From Mesorhizobium amorphae (lineage in GTDB: Bacteria > Pseudomonadota > Alphaproteobacteria > Rhizobiales > Rhizobiaceae), in assembly GCF_014843845.1 (NCBI RefSeq), contig NZ_JHQS01000011.1, forward strand, positions 123,869 through 187,868: a DNA stretch of 64,000 nt, given 5' to 3'. A model generated the notes under the pieces. The model saw only the letters and a program-made list of their open reading frames with translations. It did no database searches and had not been told where the DNA came from. Every line of letters starts with the position of its first letter. Position 1 is the stretch's first letter. Below are positions 57,908 to 64,000 of the stretch, in pieces. The position numbers were made by a program, and so were the translations under genes.

Positions 57908-58228
57908 ATGGGCTACAATCTCATCCGCTACGGCGTGAAAGACGCCAGCATCGCCGACAACCGGGCGCTGGTGGCGAAGGTGTTCGAGGCGCTCGACGAA
58001 ACGAAGCCGCAATCCGTGCGCTACCTGGTGCTGGAGCTGGAGACTGGCGAGTTCGTCCATCTCGTCGGCCAGGACAAGGACAGTTCCGCTCTTACCGGGC
58101 TCGATGCCTTCAAGGCGTTCAGCGCCGACCATGCAGAGCGGCGCTCCGGGCCACTCAGCAGATCGGCGGCAAAAATCGTCGGCAACTATCGTATGCTGAC
58201 GGATGCCGATGAGGTCATGCCGGCCTGA
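57908..58228 (+). CDS. hypothetical protein, possible dimeric alpha/beta barrel
   Basis: 106 residues: NLIRYGVKDASIADNRALVA, VFEALDETKPQSVRYLVLEL, then FVHLVGQD and LTGLDAFKAF. The strand-helix-strand pattern and length fit the ABM/dimeric barrel group, but I do not recognise a named family. It begins at 57908 after CAGGAGACAACA and precedes a sigma factor gene by about 50 bases on the same strand. Confidence 0.7.
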   Translation: MGYNLIRYGVKDASIADNRALVAKVFEALDETKPQSVRYLVLELETGEFVHLVGQDKDSSALTGLDAFKAFSADHAERRSGPLSRSAAKIVGNYRMLTDADEVMPA

Positions 58229-58278
58229 CCACGGGTGCCGGTATGGCGTCTGGACCAGCCACGCGGAGAACGAGGACA

Positions 58279-59163
58279 ATGAGCACACAAAAACTCGACC
58301 GCGCGACACTGGAGGCGATGCTTGCTGGACTGCGCCCAAAGCTGCATCGCTACTGCGCCCGCATGTCGGGTTCGGTGATCGACGGCGAGGACATCGTGCA
58401 GGAGACGATGCTAAAGGCGCTGCAGGCGCTCGACGGCAACGCCGTGGTCGAACGTCCCGAGCAATGGCTGTTTCGCATCGCCCACAATGCCGCGCAGGAC
58501 CATCTGCGCCGGCGCCAGCGGGAGCGGTCGCGCATGACCGAGGCCGACATGACGACGATAGAGGATCCTTCCGCCGGTGCCGACGCAAGGCTCGCCGCTG
58601 CAGCCAGCCTGCGCAGCTTCATGCAGCTTTCGGTGGCGCAGCGCAGCGCCGTGATCCTCGTCGATGTGCTCGGCCTCAGCCTCTCCGAGACCTGCGAGGT
58701 GACGGGCGCGACGCTGGCTGCCACCAAGGCGGCGCTGCATCGCGGCCGGGGCGAGTTGAGAGCGCTGGCATCGGAGGAGACGGTCATGCCGAGGCTCGAT
58801 GCCGACGACGAGCGGCGCCTGCGCCGCTATGTCGACCTGTTCAACGCGCGCGACTTCGATGCGGTCAGGGCGCTGATCGCCGAGGATATCCAGCTTGAGG
58901 TCGTCAACCGCACCCGCCTCAGCGGCAAGGCGCAGGCCTCGACTTATTTCGGCAATTACGACCGCGCCAGTGACTGGGCGTTGTCGCTGGCCTTTGTCGA
59001 AGGCCAGCCGGCGGTTCTGATCCGTGATCCGCAGTCGCCTGACGGCGCGGTGCGCGGCTTCATGCTGGTCGAGTGGCTGGACGAGCAAGTGATCGCGATC
59101 CGCGATTTCCGCTACGCGCCCTATTGCGTCGTCGATGCGGATATCCGCCCGATCGAAGATTAG
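58279..59163 (+). CDS. ECF-type sigma factor with C-terminal SnoaL-like domain
   Basis: 294 residues. Region 2 includes DGEDIVQETMLKALQALDG and EQWLFRIAHNAAQDHLRRR; region 4 includes LSVAQRSAVILVDVLGLSLS and ATLAATKAALHRGRGELRAL. The last 120 residues (LRRYVDLFNARDFDAVRALI and later) form a SnoaL-like domain, as in ECF groups that use a C-terminal extension instead of an anti-sigma factor. No anti-sigma gene is adjacent. Likely targets are local genes, but the promoter motif was not resolved. Confidence 0.87.
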   Translation: MSTQKLDRATLEAMLAGLRPKLHRYCARMSGSVIDGEDIVQETMLKALQALDGNAVVERPEQWLFRIAHNAAQDHLRRRQRERSRMTEADMTTIEDPSAGADARLAAAASLRSFMQLSVAQRSAVILVDVLGLSLSETCEVTGATLAATKAALHRGRGELRALASEETVMPRLDADDERRLRRYVDLFNARDFDAVRALIAEDIQLEVVNRTRLSGKAQASTYFGNYDRASDWALSLAFVEGQPAVLIRDPQSPDGAVRGFMLVEWLDEQVIAIRDFRYAPYCVVDADIRPIED

Positions 59164-59187
59164 ATGGTTGCCCTGGGAGGGTTCTCC

Positions 59188-60084
59188 TCACTGGTCGACG
59201 ACAAGACGCAGCACTCGGGAGGCCGGCAACAGTCGCACACGCCTGCCCCAGTCAAAGGCAATAAAGTCCTGCTCGATGCCGTCTGCGAAAATCACGCCGC
59301 CTTCATTCATCCGGGATGTGATCAGAAGAGGCCTTTCGGTGATCTTTCCGGCGCGCAGCCTTGTGGCCGTGGCCACGCTTGGAAAGGGCTCGCGCACCCA
59401 GAAGCCGACCGCGTGCTCCTCACGGCCAAGCTCCAGATCGAGATGCGTTGCGTCCATGATCGAGCGGGCCCAGCCGGTCGCGCCGGTGCCGGAGGCGATG
59501 ATGAGACCGCTGGAGGAATGATCCTCCGCTTCGCCCTCGGCCTCGATCCGGTAACGGGCCGACTGGTGGCTGCGGTGGCCGACAAAGATTTCATTGAGCG
59601 CGAAAAGCGTTTCCCCGCCGTCGAGCTCGGCCTCGACCATGGTTCGGGATTCCACGCCTGCATCGCCAGCGATGCTGGCGGCCAGCAACCTGGCCAGCCT
59701 GCCGACGCCGATCCTTACCAGGACCCCGTCATAGAGATCCGGTGCCGGATTGACGCCGAGGACCGGCTGCCCATCGAGATATTTGGCCACATTGGCAACC
59801 AGCCCATCCTGCCCCACCGGCACCACGACGTCGTCCGCGGCGAAGAGGAACCGGTCAAGGTCGGCACGCCGAACCAAAGCCTGCCGCCAGTCCGCGGGCA
59901 CCGAGCCCCGAGCCGCCGCCAGGACCGCGTGGAAGGCATGGTGGCGCGCCTCGATATCCTCGATGCGCTGGCCGCGCGTCTGCAGGAAGAAGCGAGCCTG
60001 ATCGCGCGTGGCGTGGCGCGCGACCAGAAGCTCGTAGTCGGTCTCACGCGTCACGAAGACGGCGCGGGGACGGTTCACCGCCAT
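59188..60084 (-). CDS. NAD kinase-like protein
   Basis: 298 residues with a degenerate ATP-NAD kinase pattern: VPVGQDGLVANVAKYL (91-94 GQDG, in place of GGDGT, Asp93 kept), FALNEIFVGHRS (NE at 164-165) and IIASGTGATGWARS (198-204), corresponding to the TPTGSTAY loop. It may phosphorylate NAD, bind it, or use a related substrate. It lies 11 bases downstream of the SPFH gene in a three-gene minus-strand unit headed by an NrtR-like regulator, which supports an NAD link. Confidence 0.75.
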   Translation of the reverse strand: MAVNRPRAVFVTRETDYELLVARHATRDQARFFLQTRGQRIEDIEARHHAFHAVLAAARGSVPADWRQALVRRADLDRFLFAADDVVVPVGQDGLVANVAKYLDGQPVLGVNPAPDLYDGVLVRIGVGRLARLLAASIAGDAGVESRTMVEAELDGGETLFALNEIFVGHRSHQSARYRIEAEGEAEDHSSSGLIIASGTGATGWARSIMDATHLDLELGREEHAVGFWVREPFPSVATATRLRAGKITERPLLITSRMNEGGVIFADGIEQDFIAFDWGRRVRLLPASRVLRLVVDQ

Positions 60085-60095
60085 TTTCGCCCCCT

Positions 60096-61079
60096 TCAGC
60101 GGGCATCGACGAGTGCCGGGCCCTTGCGGAATTCGCCAAGCACGGTGGCGAGCAGGTCCGGCGTCACATTCACATGCTCTATCTTCTCCAGCTTGCCGGC
60201 GAGCTGCTGGGCGGCGAGGCCGAGCAGGATGGCCGGCGGCAGGTCGCGGTAGATCGCGATGCGCAGCCGCTCCGCTTCGGCCCTGGCGCCCTCGACGACG
60301 CGGATACGCTCGGCTTCGGCCGCCGCCTCCACCTGCTGCGCTTCCGCCACGCCGGTGGCGCGGTTGCGGGCATTCTCGGCCTCTTCGGCGATCAAGAGCT
60401 TCTCGCGCCGCGCCAGTTCCGTTCGGGTGGCCAGTTCGTTCTCGGCAATGGCGCGCTCCTTCTCGACGGCGAGTGCCCGCCGCTCGAAGGTCGCCTGGTC
60501 GGCCTTCTGCTGCAGCGCCTCGAAGGTCGGCGTCTGCAAGGCGCGATCGAGCTCGCTTGTCGGAACGAGGTTGGTGAGCCGTACCGTGACGGCGGCGACG
60601 CCGATATCCGTCAGCGCCGGATCGGCGGCAACCACCGCCTGCAGCCGCTCGCGCAAGGGCGCGGGGCCGGCATCGAGCAGTCCGCGCACCGGCGCCTGCC
60701 CCAGATATTGCTGCACCGCCTGATTGGCGATGCCGGCAATGCGCGCCTGTATCGTCTCGATCGGCTCGCCATGCGTTCTGCCGGTTCTCAGGTCGATGCT
60801 GAAATCGACGCGTTCGGCCAGTCGTTGCGGATCGACGACGTGCCAGCCGACCGTGCCCTGCACGGTGACGGTCTGGAAGTCCTGGCTGCGGCCCTTGACG
60901 AACAGCGTCATCTCGCGGTCGTCCATCGGCACTTCGGCAATGCTGGCGGTTTCAGGCGCGAACCAAAAGACCAGGCCCCGGCCGTTTTGCATCACGCGAC
61001 CGTTGCGATAGCGGATGATGTGGCTGCTTGCCTCGCTGCGAAGCTGGGCGATGAAGCCAAGGTTGCGGATCGTAGCCAT
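60096..61079 (-). CDS. SPFH/band 7 domain protein
   Basis: 327 residues. The SPFH core (about 20-190) includes RNGRGLVFWFAP-type strands, FVKGRSQDFQTVTVQGTVGW and GIANQAVQQYLG. It is followed by an Ala/Glu-rich coiled coil (EKERAIAENELATRTELARR, EAENARNRATG) and a C-terminal ILLGLAAQQLAGKLEKIEH. There is no N-terminal transmembrane helix or signal peptide, unlike flotillins and HflK/C. It is flanked by NrtR-like and NAD-kinase-like genes. Confidence 0.85.
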   Translation of the reverse strand: MATIRNLGFIAQLRSEASSHIIRYRNGRVMQNGRGLVFWFAPETASIAEVPMDDREMTLFVKGRSQDFQTVTVQGTVGWHVVDPQRLAERVDFSIDLRTGRTHGEPIETIQARIAGIANQAVQQYLGQAPVRGLLDAGPAPLRERLQAVVAADPALTDIGVAAVTVRLTNLVPTSELDRALQTPTFEALQQKADQATFERRALAVEKERAIAENELATRTELARREKLLIAEEAENARNRATGVAEAQQVEAAAEAERIRVVEGARAEAERLRIAIYRDLPPAILLGLAAQQLAGKLEKIEHVNVTPDLLATVLGEFRKGPALVDAR

Positions 61080-61099
61080 GATGGTTTCTCCTCAATCGG

Positions 61100-61822
61100 T
61101 TACGGACGTTGAAAACGGTAAAGCTCTGCCGGGCGATAGGCCGTGCCTGCCTCATGGGCGCCCGTGGCAGCAAGCCAGCCTTTGTCGAGCAGGCGGCGGC
61201 GGAAGGCCGGCTTGTTGAGCGACGTGCCGAGAATTGCCTCATGCACATCCTGCAACTGGCGCAGCGTGAACAATTCGGGCAGGAGCGCGAAGCCGACATC
61301 CGAATAGTCGAGCTTGCCACGCAGCCGCAGCACCGCCGTCGCCAGGATATCGGCATGGTCGAAGGCGAGCGTCAGCGCCCCGTTTTCCGGCGACACAACG
61401 CTTACAGGGCCGCCGGCCTCGCCGGACCACGGCACCTGGATCGCGGCCGGCAGCAGGGCAGGCATCGCCTGCAGCGCGGCGTCGAAGGCCGTCTCAGTGA
61501 GCAGCGCGAGATAGGCGACGCTGATGATGCGCATGCGCGGATCACGATCAACCGCACCGAACGAGTAGAGCTGCTCGAGGTAAGCGTGGCCGATCCCGGC
61601 CTTCTGGCGGAGCACCCGCTCGGCAGCGGCGTCAAGCGTCTCGTCAATGCCGACGAAGCCGCCCGGGAGCGCCCACTGGCCCTGATACGGCTGCTGATCG
61701 CGCTTGAGCAACAGGACGGCAGGCTTTCCATTCCGCACCCCCAGCAGGACCAGGTCGACTGTCACCGACGGCCGCTGGAACGCGTTCGGGTCGTAACCCC
61801 TGAGGAAATCCGTCTCGTCCAT
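61100..61822 (-). CDS. NrtR-like Nudix-fold transcriptional regulator
   Basis: 240 residues. The N-terminus DFLRGYDPNAFQRPSVTVDL and PGGFVGIDETLDAAAERVLR are Nudix, but the catalytic glutamates of the REUxEE box are lost (RVLRQK), as in non-hydrolytic NrtR proteins that sense ADP-ribose. The C-terminal winged helix is LPELFTLRQLQDVHEAILG and NKPAFRRRL. NrtR repressors control NAD synthesis and salvage genes. It heads the SPFH/NADK-like operon and is divergent from the ClpS-AAA gene. Confidence 0.85.
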   Translation of the reverse strand: MDETDFLRGYDPNAFQRPSVTVDLVLLGVRNGKPAVLLLKRDQQPYQGQWALPGGFVGIDETLDAAAERVLRQKAGIGHAYLEQLYSFGAVDRDPRMRIISVAYLALLTETAFDAALQAMPALLPAAIQVPWSGEAGGPVSVVSPENGALTLAFDHADILATAVLRLRGKLDYSDVGFALLPELFTLRQLQDVHEAILGTSLNKPAFRRRLLDKGWLAATGAHEAGTAYRPAELYRFQRP

Positions 61823-61840
61823 TGGTGCGCTCTCACTCTA

Positions 61841-61876
61841 ATATGCAAGTTACATATATCTTGTGTGCATATATGT
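61841..61876. promoter_or_regulatory. inverted repeats in the nrtR/clpS-AAA intergenic region, candidate NrtR operator
   Basis: AT-rich 36 bp in a 152-bp divergent region. ATATG-CAAGTTA-CATAT (61841-61857) is an inverted repeat, and ACATATAT (61852-61859) pairs with ATATATGT (61869-61876). NrtR proteins bind palindromic sites beside their own genes, so this is a candidate autoregulatory operator that could also affect the divergent gene. The exact motif for this clade is not known to me. Confidence 0.5.
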
Positions 61877-61974
61877 CAGCAAGGCACGCGATGGAAGGAT
61901 CAAGTCGTTAACAATTCATGCAAGGTGGCGCAGATATTGTTGGTCAGCAGCAGCCCGAGAAGTGAGCCATCCCA

Positions 61975-63630
61975 TTGCGCAATACTCCCGCCGAGGCAGT
62001 CGATTTGCAGCTTGTCATTCACAATGACGACCAGACTCCGTGGGAGTTTGTCGTCGATCTCGTTCGCTCTGTCTTCGACCGATCGGAAGCGGAGGCCGAG
62101 GCCTTCGCCGCGACAGTGGCGCAGCAGGGAGAGGCTGTGTGCGGCAGCTATCCTTTCGCAATCGCGAAAGCGATGCTGGACACAGCGCAGCAGCGCATCA
62201 AAGCAGCCGGTCACCCGCTTCGTATCACCACCGCTCCCAGTGGAACCGTAAACACGACCACCGCCGGCCATCCGGCGCGGGCTTCGCGCGACAAAAAGTT
62301 CAAATATGCCTATGAGGCAATCGCCTGGCATTTTGGTGGGCTGGCGCACGACGAGATCATCGCAACCTCCCGCCAGTTTCCCGGCCATATGCGCGCCGAC
62401 GTGCAGGTAGCGCTCGACAAACTGTTCTCAAACTCGCCTGTTCGCTTCTTCGGCCTCTACGAGCAACATCGCTACGAGACGCTGACCTATGCCGCGCTGA
62501 CAAAGGACGGACAGTTCGCCGTCACCATCTCGGCAGCGCAATACCAAGATGTCGATATCGGCGAAAGCGAGCCAATAAAGTGTCTCAGCAATGGTTTGTG
62601 GCTCAATCGGGGTGGAGATCTGCACTACGCGGTCGTGCTGTCCTTTCACCGTGAGTACGGTCACGAGGCCGGAACCTGCGTCGAGATTGCCGTGCCGGCC
62701 GGCGAGGGTGGCGTGGCCCTGGTGGACCGCTGTTTCTCCGAGTTGGAGGCCGCTATCAATGCCGCGCGCTCCTACCGCGGCAAAGTTCTCTCACTCGAAA
62801 CGGAAGGTGACTATCGCGGCCGGTCCAAAGGCGTGATGGTCCATCGCTTGCCGCAAGTGCGGCGCGACGCGATCATCCTGCCGGAACGGACTCTGAAGCT
62901 TCTCGACCGCAACGTGATCCGGTTCATCGAGAGCCGGGAAGCGCTGAGACAGCTTGGGCAATCGACGCGCAAGGGCATCTTGCTCTACGGCCCGCCGGGC
63001 ACCGGCAAGACGCACACCATTCGCCACCTCGCCGCCAATCTCCCTGGTCATACGACACTCATCATAACAGCCGGCCAGATGGGCCTACTGTCGCAATACA
63101 TGACCCTGGCGCGCCTGCTGCAGCCGGCTACGGTGGTGATTGAGGACGTGGACCTCATTGCCCGCGACCGAGAGAATATGGGGAGTCCGTGCGAAGAGTC
63201 TCTCCTCAACACCCTACTCAACGAGATGGACGGGCTAAAGGACAATGCCGACATCCTGTTCATCCTTACCACCAACCGGCCCGAACAACTTGAAGGTGCT
63301 CTCACAGGGAGGCCGGGACGTATCGACCAGGCTATCGAGGTGCCGCTGCCGGACGACGACTGCCGGGAGAAGCTGGTGCGCCTGTATGGCGGCGGGCTAA
63401 AACTTTCCGACAAGATCGTGGGCGAGGCTGTGGCGCGCACGAAGGGCGTCAGCGCAGCCTTCATCAAGGAGCTTATGCGCCGCACCGCGCAAACGAGCAT
63501 CATGCATGGCGATGGCGAGGCTGTGACCTCCAAAGACCTGGCCGAAGCCCTGGACGACATGCTGTTCACCGGCGGCCGGCTAAACGTGAAGCTGCTTGGC
63601 GGAGCAACCGAGGAGCCATCAAGTTGCTGA
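61975..63630 (+). CDS. ClpS-domain / AAA+ ATPase fusion protein
   Basis: 551 residues from a TTG start, the only plausible start after the in-frame stop at 61963. Residues 11-86 align with ClpS: LVIHNDDQTPWEFVVDLV, QGEAVCGSY and GHPLRITT, i.e. the NDD (17-19), TP and CG motifs of the N-degron adaptor. Classical pocket residues differ: the gatekeeper Met is Trp23 and the His of the VHYQG-type motif is Ala49. Residues 100-300 match nothing I recognise. The AAA+ domain has Walker A GPPGTGKT (339-346), Walker B VVIEDVD (387-393, ED order as in BCS1), sensor-1 TTNRPEQL and arginine fingers in GRPGRID (446-449). No protease domain is present, so it is an adaptor-unfoldase hybrid by inference. Confidence 0.85.
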   Translation: MRNTPAEAVDLQLVIHNDDQTPWEFVVDLVRSVFDRSEAEAEAFAATVAQQGEAVCGSYPFAIAKAMLDTAQQRIKAAGHPLRITTAPSGTVNTTTAGHPARASRDKKFKYAYEAIAWHFGGLAHDEIIATSRQFPGHMRADVQVALDKLFSNSPVRFFGLYEQHRYETLTYAALTKDGQFAVTISAAQYQDVDIGESEPIKCLSNGLWLNRGGDLHYAVVLSFHREYGHEAGTCVEIAVPAGEGGVALVDRCFSELEAAINAARSYRGKVLSLETEGDYRGRSKGVMVHRLPQVRRDAIILPERTLKLLDRNVIRFIESREALRQLGQSTRKGILLYGPPGTGKTHTIRHLAANLPGHTTLIITAGQMGLLSQYMTLARLLQPATVVIEDVDLIARDRENMGSPCEESLLNTLLNEMDGLKDNADILFILTTNRPEQLEGALTGRPGRIDQAIEVPLPDDDCREKLVRLYGGGLKLSDKIVGEAVARTKGVSAAFIKELMRRTAQTSIMHGDGEAVTSKDLAEALDDMLFTGGRLNVKLLGGATEEPSSC

Positions 63631-63846
63631 GCCGGTGTCGAATTGCGGGCAGGCAACACCGACCTGTTCGTTGACTTGGTGGAACGACGGAGTTCGAACC
63701 GATGGTAAAATGGCGCGCCAGCGTGAATGAAAGTGATACCTACGTCTCCGCTGGAGCACTCTGATATTGCTGCCGTCGGTCCTCGAACGCCTCCGTCGAC
63801 CATCGGGGGCTCGCCAAGGCTACTACGACCGTTCGCGGCGGCTGGA
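63631..63846. other. intergenic region without a supported gene
   Basis: Both strands were read. Short frames exist but show no family motif, no ribosome-binding site and run through the adjacent repeats. It may contain debris from insertion-sequence activity, given the transposase-like end at 63961. Confidence 0.4.
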
Positions 63847-63890
63847 GCAATTCCAGGAAAAGTGTGCAACGGTTTTCCGTCCGGAATTGC
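63847..63890. repeat. palindromic intergenic repeat, same family as 44956-44999
   Basis: 44 bp with 8-bp arms GCAATTCC and GGAATTGC. In reverse complement it matches the rpmI-rplT element at 40 of 44 positions. Confidence 0.8.
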
Positions 63891-63905
63891 GCAAAAACAA
63901 AGAGT

Positions 63906-63946
63906 TAGAGCGGTTCAGCGATTCTATCTATCGCTGAACCGCTCTA
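63906..63946. repeat. perfect 17-bp inverted repeat (hairpin)
   Basis: TAGAGCGGTTCAGCGAT (63906-63922) and its exact complement ATCGCTGAACCGCTCTA (63930-63946) flank a seven-base loop. It is a common Rhizobiales intergenic palindrome and sits 15 bases after the repeat above. It could also act as a terminator between the two sides. Confidence 0.8.
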
Positions 63947-63960
63947 GGCTGAATCGACAT

Positions 63961-64000
63961 TCATCGCATCCATAACATGGCGCAGGCGAGTTGGATGAAG
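63961..64000 (-). CDS. probable transposase C-terminus (IS5-like), cut by window edge
   Basis: On the minus strand the last 12 codons before the TGA at 63961-63963 read FIQLACAMLWMR, a hydrophobic helix ending typical of IS5-family DDE transposases. Only this end is visible, so the call is tentative. If right, an insertion sequence borders the ClpS-AAA region. Confidence 0.4.
   Translation of the reverse strand, partial: FIQLACAMLWMR

Noticed and set aside
59188..60084. Calling the NAD-kinase-like gene simply nadK
   Set aside because: The GGDGT motif is changed and the housekeeping NAD kinase is normally elsewhere, so identity with NadK is not supported.
63690..63716. tRNA 3'-end-like sequence on the minus strand (GGTTCGAAC ... 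TTCCACCA)
   Set aside because: The T-stem does not pair with a standard 7-base loop and no acceptor 5' strand or anticodon arm was found, so it is probably coincidental or a degraded fragment.
63727..63975. 82-codon plus-strand open frame after the ClpS-AAA gene
   Set aside because: It runs through two palindromic repeats, has no ribosome-binding site or recognisable motif and ends in low-information sequence.

Overview
The window is GC-rich, densely coded chromosomal DNA from an alphaproteobacterium of the order Rhizobiales, most likely Mesorhizobium or a close relative. The evidence is gene order and protein style: hslV beside a his operon, chvI-chvG next to pckA and hprK, ahcY-divL-tsaE, trpFBA-accD-folC, infC/rpmI/rplT/pheST, plus several short palindromic intergenic repeats of types typical of Mesorhizobium. 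No tRNA, rRNA or CRISPR array was found.

Layout. 1-950: end of an hslV-GNAT operon (minus strand). 1174-6883: histidine biosynthesis operon hisB-DUF2628-hisH-DUF1330-hisA-arginase homologue-hisF-hisE, then coaA. 6962-12447: a surface-sugar cassette that looks like a Gtr three-component system (GT2 polyprenyl-phosphate glycosyltransferase, methyltransferase, GtrA flippase, and two tandem GT-C-like membrane proteins that arose by duplication). 12486-15319: alkB, arfB and pckA on the minus strand. 15646-19572: ChvI/ChvG two-component system and an incomplete regulatory PTS (HprK, EIIA-Man, HPr). 19764-33182: ahcY, a DivL-like pseudokinase, a TsaE-AmgK fusion, a MurU-like nucleotidyltransferase, addB, addA and trxA. 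34068-39229: folC, accD, trpA, trpB and trpF on the minus strand. 39342-42978: small hypothetical gene, YgjP-like metalloprotease, DUF2852, BenE and a hydrolase. 43186-49439: translation cluster infC, rpmI, rplT, pheS, pheT, interrupted by a methyltransferase gene and a GFA-family gene.

49479-64000 is the more variable part: a nucleotidyltransferase, a large inverted repeat, a LysR regulator divergent from an aldo-keto reductase, cytochrome b561 with YceI, two oxidoreductases, hydrolase and VOC genes, and an ECF-type sigma factor. It ends with a minus-strand operon (NrtR-like Nudix regulator, SPFH protein, NAD-kinase-like protein) divergent from an unusual gene in which a ClpS-type N-degron adaptor domain is fused to an AAA+ ATPase. 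An apparent transposase 3' end lies at the right edge.

The most interesting item is this right-hand pair. The ClpS-AAA+ fusion at 61975-63630 has lost two ligand-pocket residues of classical ClpS, and it shares a 152-bp intergenic region containing operator-like inverted repeats with the NAD-linked NrtR/SPFH/NADK-like operon. Other points of note are the duplicated GT-C gene that kept a 42-codon gtrA relic and its translational-coupling geometry, the DivL tyrosine in place of the H-box histidine, a cysteine-free AccD zinc-ribbon region, and an arginase homologue in the his operon with a changed metal ligand.
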